From positions 62,001-126,000 of the forward strand of contig NZ_CXOM01000003.1 in NCBI RefSeq assembly GCF_001269365.1: a stretch of 64,000 nucleotides of DNA. Reading direction: 5' to 3'. The notes under the pieces were generated by a model. That model ran no database searches. It was not told where the DNA came from and saw nothing but the letters and a program-made list of their open reading frames with translations. Position 1 is the stretch's first letter. Every line of letters starts with the position of its first letter. Below, piece by piece: positions 1 to 9,018 of this stretch. The translations under genes and the position numbers were made by a program. The stretch is from Limnohabitans sp. Rim11. GTDB lineage: Bacteria; Pseudomonadota; Gammaproteobacteria; Burkholderiales; Burkholderiaceae_C.

Positions 1-701
1 CTCTCAAGGCTGCTTGCGCAGTTGAGTTGATCCATGCTTACTCTTTGGTTCACGACGACATGCCCTGCATGGACAACGATGTCTTGCGCCGTGGCAAGCC
101 AACGGTTCACGTGAAATACGGAGAAGCCCAAGCGCTGTTGGCAGGCGACGCATTGCAGGCCCTGGCCTTCGAATATTTAACGCCGCAAGACGGCAGCACC
201 GAGTTGTCTGTGCAGGCAATTCAGGTGGGTCTACTGGCACGTGCCTCCGGCTATGAAGGCATGGCCGGCGGACAAGCCATCGATTTGGCCAGTGTGGGTT
301 TGCCACTGACGGAAGCGCAGTTGCGTCAGATGCACAAACTCAAAACGGGCGCCTTATTGCTTTGCAGCGTTCAACTGGGTGCGGTCTGCGCTGGCAAACC
401 ATCAAGTACGGTTTTTGAGGCCTTCACAAAGTATGCCGAAGCCTTGGGCTTGGCCTTTCAAGTGGTGGATGACATTCTGGATGTCACTTCGGACTCTGCC
501 ACTTTGGGCAAAACTGCAGGCAAAGATGCAGCGGCAGACAAGCCCACTTATGTTTCCTTGTTGGGCCTTGAACAAGCGCAACAATTGGCAGAAAAACTCT
601 ATGCAGATTCGTTGGCAGCTTTGGATGCCAGCGGCTTGAACACCACAGCCACCGCGGCTTTGCGCGCATTGGCCAGCCTTGTGGTGCAACGGAAAAATTA
701 A
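1..701 (+). CDS. ispA: Polyprenyl (farnesyl/geranyl) diphosphate synthase, 5' end missing
   Basis: The enzyme condenses isopentenyl diphosphate with allylic diphosphates to make farnesyl diphosphate in the cytoplasm. The frame is open from base 3, so the true start lies left of the window; an internal TTG at 27 is not the start. The 232 visible residues carry both Asp-rich metal-binding motifs of trans-prenyl synthases: DDMPCMD near the left end and DDILD in the [13 protein letters not shown] stretch. The KT segment after AGKDAAADK also fits the family. Only about 60-70 N-terminal residues seem to be missing. The stop is 2 bases before dxs, so the two genes are almost certainly cotranscribed, a common pairing in proteobacteria. 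The family is certain; the exact chain length of the product is inferred from the neighbour. Confidence 0.93.
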   Translation, partial: LKAACAVELIHAYSLVHDDMPCMDNDVLRRGKPTVHVKYGEAQALLAGDALQALAFEYLTPQDGSTELSVQAIQVGLLARASGYEGMAGGQAIDLASVGLPLTEAQLRQMHKLKTGALLLCSVQLGAVCAGKPSSTVFEAFTKYAEALGLAFQVVDDILDVTSDSATLGKTAGKDAAADKPTYVSLLGLEQAQQLAEKLYADSLAALDASGLNTTATAALRALASLVVQRKN

Positions 702-703
702 AC

Positions 704-2557
704 ATGCTTGAATCGATTCACTCTCCCGCTGATTTAAGAAAATTGCAGCGCGGCGATCTTCCACGATTGGCCGCCGATGTGCGCCAGTGCGTGCTCGACA
801 ATGTGTCGCAAACCGGTGGCCATTTGAGCTCCAATTTGGGAACCGTCGAGCTAACAGTGGCACTTCACTACGTCTTCAACACCCCTGAAGATCGCATTGT
901 TTGGGACGTGGGTCACCAAACTTATCCGCACAAAATTTTGACAGGGCGTCGTGAGCGCATGCCCACGCTTCGTCAACTGGGCGGTTTGTCTGGTTTTCCA
1001 AGACGAGACGAAAGTGAATACGACACCTTCGGCACAGCGCACTCTTCCACCAGTATTTCTGCGGCTTTGGGCATGGCCATTGCGGCGCGTCAAAAGGGCG
1101 AATCACGTCACGCCATTGCGGTAATTGGTGATGGCGCTATGACTGCGGGTATGGCCTTCGAGGCCATGAACAACGCTGGCATTGAAGACTGCAAATTATT
1201 GGTCATCTTGAACGACAACGACATGTCGATCAGCCCGCCGGTGGGCGCGTTGAACCGCTACTTGGCACAACTCATGAGCGGCAGTTTTTACTCCACCGCC
1301 AAGAACATGGGCAAAAATGTTTTGAAAGGTGCACCGCCGCTGTTTGAGCTGGCCAAGCGCTTTGAACAACATGCCAAAGGCATGGTGGTGCCCGCCACCA
1401 TGTTTGAGCAATTTGGCTTCAACTACATTGGCCCCATCGATGGCCATGATTTGGACTCACTGATTCCCACGCTTGAAAACATCAAGCATTTGAAGGGACC
1501 GCAGTTTCTGCATGTCATTACCAAGAAAGGGCAGGGTTACAAGCTGGCTGAAGACGATCCAGTCAACTACCACGGCCCTGGCAAGTTTGACCCTAAGGTG
1601 GGCTTGGTGCCTGCCGCCACGCCGCCCAAACCTTCGTTCATGCACATCTTTGGTCGCTGGTTGTGCGACATGGCAGCTGCTGACCAACGCCTGGTTGGCA
1701 TCACGCCCGCCATGCGTGAGGGATCTGGCATGGTGGAGTTTCACAAGCGCTTTCCAGATCGTTATTACGATGTGGGCATTGCTGAGCAACACGCGGTCAC
1801 TTTTGCAGCGGGCCTGGCTTGTGAAGGTCTCAAACCTGTCGTTGCCATTTATTCCACGTTTTTACAACGTGGCTACGATCAATTGATTCACGATGTGGCT
1901 TTGCAAAATTTGCCCGTGGTGTTTGCTTTGGATCGCGCAGGTTTGGTGGGAGCAGATGGTGCCACGCATGCTGGCGCCTACGACATTGCTTATTTGCGAT
2001 GCATTCCCAATGTGTCTGTGGCTTGCCCCAGCGATGAACGTGAATGTCGTTTGTTGCTCAGCACAGCGTACGCTCAGAACCATCCGGTGGCGGTGCGCTA
2101 TCCCCGCGGAGCAGGGGTGGGCGTCGATGCGGGCACAGACCTTGAAACGGTGCCGTTTGGCAAGGCTGAAGTTCGCCGCCAAGGTCAAGGCCTGTGCATC
2201 TTGGCCTTTGGCACCTTGCTTTACCCGGCATTGACCGTGGCTGAAAAACTCAATGCCACTGTGGTCAATATGCGTTGGGCCAAGCCTTTGGATACCGAAA
2301 TGCTGCTGCAAATGGCTGCCGGCCACGAGCGCTTTGTCACCTTGGAAGATGCTTGTGTCATGGGAGGGGCTGGCAGTGCCGTAGGGGAGTTCATGCAAAA
2401 GGCAGACATCTTGAAGCCCTTGCTATCATTGGGCCTTCCCGATGAGTTTGTCGAACATGGTGATCCTGCCAAATTGATGGCCTTGCATGGCTTGGATGCA
2501 CCCGGCATTGAGCGGTCAATTCTTCAAAAATGGCCTTCATCGATTTCCAAAGCCTAA
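704..2557 (+). CDS. dxs: 1-deoxy-D-xylulose-5-phosphate synthase
   Basis: This thiamine-diphosphate enzyme joins pyruvate and glyceraldehyde 3-phosphate, the first step of the MEP isoprenoid route. At 617 residues it has the usual length. Visible motifs are [15 protein letters not shown] near residue 70, the ThDP/Mg site GDGAMTAG at 142-149 with the following NDNDMS near 170, and the catalytic Glu361 in [12 protein letters not shown]. The C-terminal transketolase domain is complete. It follows ispA with a 2-base gap, so precursor synthesis and chain elongation are coupled. No strong ribosome site precedes the ATG, which suggests translational coupling to ispA. A weak hairpin (AAGGG/CCCTT near 2567-2580) follows the stop but lacks a T run. 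Confidence 0.97.
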   Translation: MLESIHSPADLRKLQRGDLPRLAADVRQCVLDNVSQTGGHLSSNLGTVELTVALHYVFNTPEDRIVWDVGHQTYPHKILTGRRERMPTLRQLGGLSGFPRRDESEYDTFGTAHSSTSISAALGMAIAARQKGESRHAIAVIGDGAMTAGMAFEAMNNAGIEDCKLLVILNDNDMSISPPVGALNRYLAQLMSGSFYSTAKNMGKNVLKGAPPLFELAKRFEQHAKGMVVPATMFEQFGFNYIGPIDGHDLDSLIPTLENIKHLKGPQFLHVITKKGQGYKLAEDDPVNYHGPGKFDPKVGLVPAATPPKPSFMHIFGRWLCDMAAADQRLVGITPAMREGSGMVEFHKRFPDRYYDVGIAEQHAVTFAAGLACEGLKPVVAIYSTFLQRGYDQLIHDVALQNLPVVFALDRAGLVGADGATHAGAYDIAYLRCIPNVSVACPSDERECRLLLSTAYAQNHPVAVRYPRGAGVGVDAGTDLETVPFGKAEVRRQGQGLCILAFGTLLYPALTVAEKLNATVVNMRWAKPLDTEMLLQMAAGHERFVTLEDACVMGGAGSAVGEFMQKADILKPLLSLGLPDEFVEHGDPAKLMALHGLDAPGIERSILQKWPSSISKA

Positions 2558-2580
2558 TCTCCCCAGAAGGGTAAACCCCT

Positions 2581-2609
2581 TTCAAGGTGATCTTGTTTTT
2601 TCCTACAAT
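2581..2609 (+). promoter_or_regulatory. Candidate sigma-70 promoter for the dctQM pair
   Basis: TTCAAG at 2581-2586 and TACAAT at 2604-2609 are separated by exactly 17 bases, about 30 bases before the dctQ start. A good ribosome site (TGGAG) lies at 2631-2635. The -10 box is strong and the -35 is moderate. Read by eye only. Confidence 0.45.
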
Positions 2610-2639
2610 CAGTGGTTGTAATTTTTTCCTGGAGTCAAT

Positions 2640-3257
2640 ATGGATTCTTTGTTAGCGCTGTCCAAAAGGATAGACCAATTCAGTGAATGGGTTGGCAAGT
2701 GGGTGGCTTGGCTTGTCCTGTTGTCAGTACTGATCAGTGCTGGCAATGCTGTTTCACGCAAGGCGTTCAACCTTAGTTCCAACGCTTTTCTAGAAGTTCA
2801 GTGGTACATGTTTGCAGCCGTTTTCATGCTGGCTGCTGGCTACACCCTGTTGCGTCAAGAGCACGTCAAAATTGACGTCGTATCGGGTCGTTTTTCCAAG
2901 CGCACACAAATTTGGATTGACATCGCTGGTATTTGCTTATTTTTAATTCCATTTGCAATTTACATTGCCATGTTGGCCATGCCCTTGGTTACGAATGCTT
3001 TTGTCACCAAAGAAATGTCATCCAACGCTGGCGGCTTGATGCGTTGGCCTGTGTTTGCGATGTTGCCGTTGGGCATGTTGTTGTTGGTCATTCAGGGCGT
3101 GTCTGAAGTCATCAAGCGTTTTGCATTCTTGCAAGGCATGATCCCAGATCCTTCTAAAAAGCAGGGCGTGAAAACGCCAGAGGAAGAGTTCGCAGAATTC
3201 TTGTTGCAAAAAGAAGTGGCTGCCCGTGAAGCAGCCCAAATGGGAGCTCAAAAATGA
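2640..3257 (+). CDS. TRAP transporter small permease subunit (DctQ type)
   Basis: This is the four-helix membrane subunit of a tripartite ATP-independent periplasmic transporter; it holds the large subunit together and docks the binding protein. Four hydrophobic segments are visible at about residues 24-45, 50-71, 91-115 and 137-160. The last 35 or so residues form a charged, Glu/Lys/Ala-rich, probably helical cytoplasmic tail, longer than in typical DctQ proteins. The stop overlaps the next start by 4 bases (ATGA), so it is translationally coupled to the large subunit. Its likely binding-protein partner is the convergent gene ending at 5064. Confidence 0.88.
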   Translation: MDSLLALSKRIDQFSEWVGKWVAWLVLLSVLISAGNAVSRKAFNLSSNAFLEVQWYMFAAVFMLAAGYTLLRQEHVKIDVVSGRFSKRTQIWIDIAGICLFLIPFAIYIAMLAMPLVTNAFVTKEMSSNAGGLMRWPVFAMLPLGMLLLVIQGVSEVIKRFAFLQGMIPDPSKKQGVKTPEEEFAEFLLQKEVAAREAAQMGAQK

Positions 3258-4975
3258 CTGAATTTCTGATCGCCAATATGGCGCCCATCATGTTCGTGTC
3301 ACTGATCATCTTTTTGATGTTTGGTTATGCGGTTGCATTTTCGTTGGCAGCTTGCGGCTTGTTCTTTGGTTTTGTGGCCATTGAGTTGGGCGTTATTCAA
3401 GCGACTTTCCTGCAAAGTTTGCCTTTGCGCATGTTTGGCATCATGCAAAACGACACCTTGTTGGCCATCCCTTTCTTCACCTTCATGGGCTTGATTCTTG
3501 AACGCTCAGGCATGGCTGAAGACTTGCTGGATACCATTGGGCAGTTGTTTGGCCCCATTCGAGGCGGTTTGGCTTATGCCGTGATTTTTGTGGGTGCCAT
3601 GTTGGCGGCTACAACCGGCGTGGTGGCTGCCTCCGTTATTTCTATGGGCCTCATTTCTCTGCCCATCATGTTGCGCTATGGTTATGACCGTCGCATTGCC
3701 GGGGGTGTGATTGCGGCTTCAGGTACGCTGGCTCAAATCATCCCACCTTCTTTGGTGTTGATTGTGTTGGCTGACCAACTGGGTAAAAGTGTGGGTGACC
3801 TCTACAAGGGTGCCTTCATTCCAGGCTTTGTTCTGACAGGCTTGTATGTTGGCTACATATTGCTTATCAGCTTCATCAGGCCCCAATGGGTGCCCGCACT
3901 GCCCTTAGAGGCTCGCACCATCAAGGAGGCCGATGGCACATCGGGCCTTAGGTCGCTGAGCATTTTGTCGATTATTTCTTTGGCAATTGCAATTGCCTTT
4001 GCCAAATGGCTCCCTGATACAACGCCTACTGACGAAACCATTGTGGTCTCGATGTGTGTGGGCGTGGGCGTAGCCTTCTTTGCCGCCATCATCAACAAAG
4101 TGACCAAGATGGGTTTGTTGTCCAACATGGCCGAGCGCGTCACCTTTGTGCTCATTCCGCCTTTGGCCCTTATTTTCTTGGTACTGGGTACTATTTTCTT
4201 GGGTATTGCAACGCCCACTGAAGGTGGTGCGATGGGGGCTGTTGGCGCCTTGGTCATGGCCCTTGCCCGCAATCGCATTGACATGAAACTCATGCGTCAA
4301 GCCATGGACTCCACCATGAAGCTTTCTTGCTTTGTGCTGTTCATTCTGATTGGTGCCACAGTTTTTAGCTTGGCATTCCAAGCTGTTGATGGCCATATTT
4401 GGGTTGAGCATTTGCTGTCTGGCCTGCCAGGCGGTCAATTGGGCTTCTTGATTGTGGTCAACATCTTGGTGTTCATCTTGGCCTTCTTCTTGGATTTCTT
4501 CGAGCTGGCCTTCATCATCGTGCCACTCATTGGGCCAGTGGCTGACAAGTTGGGTATCGACTTGGTGTGGTTTGGTGTGTTGTTGGCTGTCAATATGCAG
4601 ACTTCGTTCATGCACCCACCCTTCGGCTTTGCACTGTTCTACTTGCGCAGTGTGGCCCCAAGCGAAGACTACATCGACAGAGTCACTAAAAAGCCCATCA
4701 AGAAGATCACCATTGAGCAGATCTATTGGGGTGCAGTGCCCTTCGTGATCATTCAATTGATCATGGTTGCAATGATCATTGCATTCCCAGGCTTGGTTTC
4801 TACTGGCGGTAGCAAAGAACCTGTGGTGGATGCTGAAGCCGTGATGATGCAAATGCGTCAGGAATCAGACGCTCTAGCAACTGAATCTGAAAAAACAGAG
4901 AATCAAGGCGAAGAGGTCGATCCAGTCAAGGCGCTCATGGAGTCGATGAAGGATGACCAAGGCAAAAAGCCTTGA
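3254..4975 (+). CDS. TRAP transporter large permease subunit (DctM type)
   Basis: This subunit forms the sodium-driven transport channel of the TRAP system. It is hydrophobic throughout, with the family's repeated Gly/Pro-containing segments (for example GVVAASVISMGLISLPIM and the IIPPSLVLIV hairpin near residue 160). At 573 residues it is clearly longer than the roughly 430 of ordinary DctM proteins. Part of the excess is a spacer between halves around residues 215-270, and part is a charged, Glu-rich tail at about 520-573. Together with the long DctQ upstream this places it in the long-form TRAP group. The substrate cannot be read from the permease; the neighbouring binding protein points to 2-oxo acids or similar monocarboxylates. 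Confidence 0.9.
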   Translation: MTEFLIANMAPIMFVSLIIFLMFGYAVAFSLAACGLFFGFVAIELGVIQATFLQSLPLRMFGIMQNDTLLAIPFFTFMGLILERSGMAEDLLDTIGQLFGPIRGGLAYAVIFVGAMLAATTGVVAASVISMGLISLPIMLRYGYDRRIAGGVIAASGTLAQIIPPSLVLIVLADQLGKSVGDLYKGAFIPGFVLTGLYVGYILLISFIRPQWVPALPLEARTIKEADGTSGLRSLSILSIISLAIAIAFAKWLPDTTPTDETIVVSMCVGVGVAFFAAIINKVTKMGLLSNMAERVTFVLIPPLALIFLVLGTIFLGIATPTEGGAMGAVGALVMALARNRIDMKLMRQAMDSTMKLSCFVLFILIGATVFSLAFQAVDGHIWVEHLLSGLPGGQLGFLIVVNILVFILAFFLDFFELAFIIVPLIGPVADKLGIDLVWFGVLLAVNMQTSFMHPPFGFALFYLRSVAPSEDYIDRVTKKPIKKITIEQIYWGAVPFVIIQLIMVAMIIAFPGLVSTGGSKEPVVDAEAVMMQMRQESDALATESEKTENQGEEVDPVKALMESMKDDQGKKP

Positions 4976-4994
4976 TCACCTGAACACAGACAAC

Positions 4995-5020
4995 AAAAAA
5001 CCCGCCTAGGCGGGTTTTTT
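4995..5020. terminator. Bidirectional rho-independent terminator (perfect palindrome)
   Basis: A perfect 26-base palindrome is built from an A6 run, CCCGCCTAGGCGGG and a T6 run. It sits between the converging dctM and dctP genes and reads as a G+C-rich stem with a U tract on both strands, so it should stop transcription from both sides. Confidence 0.92.
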
Positions 5021-5063
5021 GTTGGGCTGATTGAAAGCTGCTTTTGAGAGCAGCTTTATTTAA

Positions 5064-6146
5064 TTACAGCTTCTGGCGTTCCATGAAGTTGTTCATGCTG
5101 GACTCAGCCAAGCTGAACCACTGGTTGGCTTCACGACGGAAGTTGGAGTAGTCAGCGTAGATTTTCTTCCACTCTGGGTTGGTGTTGCTCAAGTTTGAGT
5201 AGACTTCTTGTGAAGACTTGAATGCAGCGTCCATCACGTCTTTGGGGAAGGCGCGCAATTTGGCACCTTGACCGATGAGGGTCTTCAATGCAGCTGGGTT
5301 TTTGTAGTCATACTTGGCTTGCATGTCGGTGTGTGCATACGTAGATGCGCACTCGATGATGGCCTTGTACTCGCTGGACAAACCTTCGTAAGCCTTTTGG
5401 TTGACGTACAAAGCCAACTGAGGGCCCACTTCCCAGAAACCAGGGAAGTAGTAGTTAGGTGCCACTTTGTTCAGACCCAATTTTTGGTCGTCATAAGGGC
5501 CAACCCACTCGGCTGCGTCGATGGTGCCTTTTTCCAGTGCTTGATAAATCTCACCGCCAGGAATGTTTTGGGGCACTACGCCCAGGGGTTCCAAAACTTT
5601 ACCGCCGAAACCGCCCACGCGGAATTTCAGGCCCTTCATGTCTTTCAAAGATTTGATTTCTTTGCGATACCAGCCGCCCATTTGAACGCCTGTGTTGCCC
5701 ATTGGGAAGTTAACGATACCCACTTTGGCGTAGAACTCACGGAACAGCTTCAAGCCATTGCCTTCGTACATCCAAGCAGTCATTTGACGGCTGTTGAGAC
5801 CGAAAGGAATGGCGCAGTCCAGAGCGTAAGTTGGGTCTTTGCCGAAGAAGTAGTAAGGCGCTGTGTTGGCCATTTCGACGGTGCCATTGGACACGCCGTC
5901 GAGCACGCCAAATGCGGGCATCAATTCGCCAGCAGCGTGAGTGGTGATGGTGAACTTGCCGCCAGACAATTCGCCAACTTTCTTGGCAAACACGTCGCAA
6001 ACACCAAACAATGTGTCGAGTGATTTGGGGAAGCTCGAAGCAATGCGCCAGCGCAATGTAGTTTGAGCATGGATAACCGCTGGGGCTACGCCTGCGGCCA
6101 GGACGCCAGCAATACCGGCATTTTTAATAAGGGAACGACGATCCAT
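5064..6146 (-). CDS. TRAP transporter substrate-binding protein, TakP-like
   Basis: This is the periplasmic ligand-binding component of a TRAP transporter. The N-terminus is a twin-arginine-type signal (MDRRSLIKN, hydrophobic stretch, then VIHAQ), so export of a folded protein by Tat is likely; cleavage is expected near residue 28. The mature part has the DctP fold. The pattern Q155, R176 and E213-W214 in DAAEWVGPYDDQ matches, from memory of the family, the sodium and 2-oxo acid site of Rhodobacter TakP. It lies convergent to the dctQM pair instead of upstream in one operon, and both units end at the same terminator. An SD (CGGAG) precedes the ATG. The substrate is inferred, probably a 2-oxo monocarboxylate; other organic acids are possible. 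Confidence 0.88.
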   Translation of the reverse strand: MDRRSLIKNAGIAGVLAAGVAPAVIHAQTTLRWRIASSFPKSLDTLFGVCDVFAKKVGELSGGKFTITTHAAGELMPAFGVLDGVSNGTVEMANTAPYYFFGKDPTYALDCAIPFGLNSRQMTAWMYEGNGLKLFREFYAKVGIVNFPMGNTGVQMGGWYRKEIKSLKDMKGLKFRVGGFGGKVLEPLGVVPQNIPGGEIYQALEKGTIDAAEWVGPYDDQKLGLNKVAPNYYFPGFWEVGPQLALYVNQKAYEGLSSEYKAIIECASTYAHTDMQAKYDYKNPAALKTLIGQGAKLRAFPKDVMDAAFKSSQEVYSNLSNTNPEWKKIYADYSNFRREANQWFSLAESSMNNFMERQKL

Positions 6147-6275
6147 GGGGTTAACTCCGGAAGTCTAGGTTAATGAATTCAGGACGCTATCGCGACACTG
6201 AAGACTGCTTACAGTCATGGTCGCTATTGTAGGAAATTTAAATCGCACTTTTGCGCGGGTTTTCCCTGCGCTAGA

Positions 6276-7427
6276 TCAATGTTTGGCAGAGGTTTTTTGC
6301 AGCTTTGTGCGGGGTTTGAGGTTCCACCACGGCAGTTCTTGGCGAAGAGAGTGAACATTGCCAGATTGATTGGCTTCATAGCCAGACATCTCTTCAAGCT
6401 TAAGTTGCCAATTGGCCGAGGCCAAGTGCTCTCTGAGCACGAAAACCGGAGGGGAATCCAAAGCACTTTTGAGGCAAGCCAACCAATAGTTTTCAGTCAC
6501 CAAGGGAATGAAGTCAAGGCCGGCAGCCAATGCGGCACTTTCAATGGCAAGGCCTGCATCGGCTTGACCTGAAGCAATGCATGTGGCCACAGCACTGTGC
6601 GACAGCTCTTGTCGGTCGTAGCCCAAAAGTTGCTCTGGCTTGATGCGTTGATTGATCAGCAGTTCATCCAACAAAAGCCGTGTCCCTGTGCCCAGTCCGC
6701 GGTTGACATAACGAAACCGCCCATTGACCACATCTTGCAGGGACTGCACATTCAAAGGGTTGCCAGCCTTGACCAGCAAGCCTTGAGTGCGTTTGGCAAA
6801 GCCAATCAGTTTGTGCAGTCCTGGCTTGAGTAGGGGTTTGTAAGTTTCTGCAGAGAGACTTTTTTCATTGGGTTGCGACAGGGTGTGAAATCCGGCTATT
6901 TCACAGCGACCTTCGTTCAAGGCGCGAATGGCGTCGACGCTGCCGCAAAAACGGATGTCGAGGTGGAGGGACTTTTGTGATGCGGACTCGCGCAGACGCA
7001 CCAAAGCATCGTCATGGCTTGCGTACAGGGTCAGTAAGTGGGCTTGGGGGTCAAAGGCGACGGCAAAGGTTCGCTCAATTTCTGCCATGAGCGATTCAAT
7101 GGGGGCCGCCAAACGGGCCTGCGCTTGGCGTTCGGCCCACAGCAACTTGCTGGCAAATTCGGACAGTTCTGCCGGCATGCCTTTTTCCCAAACGATCAGG
7201 TTTTGGTTCAACCGAAGCTCCCATTTCTTCAGCTCACCCCAAACGTGTCGATAGGAGAGGCCCAGAGATCTGGCGGCTGCAGCTATCGAGCCATGTTCCC
7301 GGACCGCCTGCAAGAGGTCCATGAGTGGGTTGCGCAACAAAGCCTGCGGCCTTTGTTTCAAGCCGTCAGCGGTTGGTGGGGGAGAGTTCTCTGGCCCCCA
7401 GTTGTAGGAAAGTTCAATTTTTGGCAC
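6276..7427 (-). CDS. ModE-like HTH regulator with periplasmic-binding-protein-like effector domain
   Basis: This is a transcription factor likely to sense tungstate or molybdate status or a related ligand. Residues about 30-90 form a winged helix of the ModE/LysR kind (LMDLLQAVREHGSIAAAARS followed by LGLSYRHVWGELKKWE). Residues about 120-330 resemble the PBP-like domain also fused to MoeA-type proteins; TGTRLLLDELL and ASGQADAGLAIESAA are typical. It is divergent from tupB with 134 bases between starts, a classic place for a regulator controlling the transporter. The first 25 residues are Pro-rich and poorly conserved in kind, so the start could lie slightly downstream. Regulation of the tup genes is inferred from position. 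Confidence 0.82.
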   Translation of the reverse strand: MPKIELSYNWGPENSPPPTADGLKQRPQALLRNPLMDLLQAVREHGSIAAAARSLGLSYRHVWGELKKWELRLNQNLIVWEKGMPAELSEFASKLLWAERQAQARLAAPIESLMAEIERTFAVAFDPQAHLLTLYASHDDALVRLRESASQKSLHLDIRFCGSVDAIRALNEGRCEIAGFHTLSQPNEKSLSAETYKPLLKPGLHKLIGFAKRTQGLLVKAGNPLNVQSLQDVVNGRFRYVNRGLGTGTRLLLDELLINQRIKPEQLLGYDRQELSHSAVATCIASGQADAGLAIESAALAAGLDFIPLVTENYWLACLKSALDSPPVFVLREHLASANWQLKLEEMSGYEANQSGNVHSLRQELPWWNLKPRTKLQKTSAKH

Positions 7428-7561
7428 GGCCTAAGTGTGCCTCATTTGGAATGGGCTTAGATGCCACCCGCACCAGGGCTTATGCACAAAAATTCATAGC
7501 GGAACACCCGCGTAGTTCAGGTTATTCAAAAAGGCTAGCATCGGCGCAAGTTTTAATCCTT

Positions 7562-8299
7562 ATGAATACCTTTTCAGACAGCGCTGCCACAGCGTTTCAA
7601 CTCATTAGCTCTCTTGATCCTGGCCTTTGGACCATTGCGGGCAGGTCGCTTGGCGTTAGTGCCACGGCATGCTTGATTGGCTGTTTGATTGGGATCTCAT
7701 TGGGGGCGTATTTGGGAGTGTCGCGCTTTACTGGCAGGGCGATGGTGCTCACAGTCCTCAACACGTTTTTGGCTTTGCCATCCGTGGTGGTGGGCTTGGT
7801 CATTTATTTGTTGCTGTCTAGGACAGGGCCGCTTGGATTTTTAGGTTGGTTGTTCAGTTTCAAAGCCATGGTGCTGGCCCAAGTGGTGCTGGTGGTGCCT
7901 GTGGCAGCAGCCCTCAGCCGACAAGTGGTTGAAGATGTCGAGGCAGCGCATGGTGAGCAGTGGCGATCTTTAGGGGCCGGCAATTTGGTGCGCTGTGTGT
8001 TGCTGGCTTGGAACGAGCGCTTTGCCTTGCTCACCGTCGTGGTGGCTTGTTTTGGACGTGCTATCTCTGAGGTGGGTGCTGTCATGATTGTGGGTGGCAA
8101 CATCGAAGGCTTTACGCGTGTGATGACCACGGCCATTGCGCTTGAAACCAGCAAAGGCGATTTGCCATTGGCCTTGGCGCTTGGCATTGTGCTGCTGGCC
8201 ATTGTGGGTTGTTTGAATGTGTTGTTGGCGCTGTTTAGGCATTGGCAAGATCGCCATCAGCAATCTAAGCCCAGCAGCTTGCGGGGATGGGTGACATGA
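7562..8299 (+). CDS. tupB: Tungstate/molybdate-type ABC transporter permease TupB
   Basis: This inner-membrane permease imports tungstate or molybdate. From the ATG at 7562 the protein has 245 residues, the normal family length. A longer frame back to 7325 runs into the divergent regulator and adds a non-membrane, Arg-rich stretch, so it was rejected. Several hydrophobic segments are visible, and the EAA loop that contacts the ATPase is present (EAAHGEQWRSLGAG). The motif EVGAVMIVGGNIEG near the C-terminus is typical of TupB. No clear ribosome site precedes the start. Its stop overlaps tupC by 4 bases (ATGA), giving a tight tupB-tupC-tupA operon. Confidence 0.9.
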   Translation: MNTFSDSAATAFQLISSLDPGLWTIAGRSLGVSATACLIGCLIGISLGAYLGVSRFTGRAMVLTVLNTFLALPSVVVGLVIYLLLSRTGPLGFLGWLFSFKAMVLAQVVLVVPVAAALSRQVVEDVEAAHGEQWRSLGAGNLVRCVLLAWNERFALLTVVVACFGRAISEVGAVMIVGGNIEGFTRVMTTAIALETSKGDLPLALALGIVLLAIVGCLNVLLALFRHWQDRHQQSKPSSLRGWVT

Positions 8300-9018
8300 C
8301 AGCTCTCATTTCACTCCAACATGTGAGCTTGAAGTTGGGTCATGTGCAAGCGCTGAGCGATGTTTCTTTGACGGTTCAGGCCGGCGAGCATGTGGCGCTG
8401 ATTGGCGCCAATGGCTCTGGCAAAAGTACCTTGCTGCGAGTCTTGAATGGACTTCATCCTGTGTCTGAGGGACGCTTGCAATTGGCAACTTGCAGGCAAG
8501 CCATGTTGTTTCAAAGGCCCCACATGTTAAGAAGCAGCAGTTGGAACAACGTGGCACTTGGCTTGTGGCTAGACCGCAGCTTGGGCTTGCGGTGGTACCA
8601 AGCCAAAGCACGGGCCTTAGAGGCTTTGTCGGTGGTGGGTTTGTCGGGCGTGAAGCTGCAAAACGCAGCCACCCTGTCGGGCGGTCAGCAGCAGCGCTTG
8701 GCCTTGGCCAGAGCTTGGGCCAAAGAACCCGAGTTGCTTTTTTTGGATGAGCCCACAGCCAGTTTGGATCCACCCGCCAAACGAGAGATTGAAACACTGG
8801 TGCAAGAAATGATTGCACCCAAAGAGAAGCCTACCCCCATGACTTTGATTTTTGCAAGTCACAACTTGGGCCAAGTCAAGCGCTGGGCCAGCCGGGTCAT
8901 TTACATCGAGCAAGGGCGCATCTTGGCGGACTTGCCTACAGTAGATTTTTTTAACGCTGAATGTTTGAAACAACATAGCCAGCAAGCTTTTTTATTTCTA
9001 CAAGGAGAAACCTCATGA
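8296..9018 (+). CDS. tupC: Tungstate/molybdate-type ABC transporter ATPase TupC
   Basis: The cytoplasmic ATPase energises TupB. The start is placed at 8296 because it gives the ATGA overlap with tupB and has GGGGATGGG just upstream; an in-frame ATG at 8287 is also possible. The 240-residue protein shows Walker A (IGANGSGKST), the ABC signature (LSGGQQQRLALARA) and Walker B (LLFLDEPTAS) followed by the switch His in FASHNLGQ. There is no C-terminal molybdate-binding domain of the ModC kind, which favours a Tup-type system. The stop overlaps tupA by 4 bases. Confidence 0.92.
   Translation: MTALISLQHVSLKLGHVQALSDVSLTVQAGEHVALIGANGSGKSTLLRVLNGLHPVSEGRLQLATCRQAMLFQRPHMLRSSSWNNVALGLWLDRSLGLRWYQAKARALEALSVVGLSGVKLQNAATLSGGQQQRLALARAWAKEPELLFLDEPTASLDPPAKREIETLVQEMIAPKEKPTPMTLIFASHNLGQVKRWASRVIYIEQGRILADLPTVDFFNAECLKQHSQQAFLFLQGETS

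Noticed and set aside
2567..2580. Hairpin AAGGG/CCCTT after dxs as a terminator
   Set aside because: The stem is 5 bases and no T run follows directly, so it is too weak to call.
3905..4852. Long open frame (315 codons) on the minus strand opposite dctM
   Set aside because: The translation is His/Gln/Asn-rich with no hydrophobic or domain pattern and no ribosome site; it is the mirror of a hydrophobic membrane gene.
5268..6023. 251-codon open frame opposite the TRAP binding protein
   Set aside because: It lies wholly within a well-supported gene and has no recognisable motif.
7325..7561. N-terminal extension of TupB
   Set aside because: It overlaps the divergent regulator, is Arg/Ser-rich and not membrane-like, and the family begins at the ATG at 7562.
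7428..7561. Possible molybdenum-cofactor riboswitch or ModE box before tupB
   Set aside because: No multi-stem structure and no ATATAACG-type arms could be found by eye in the 134 bases.
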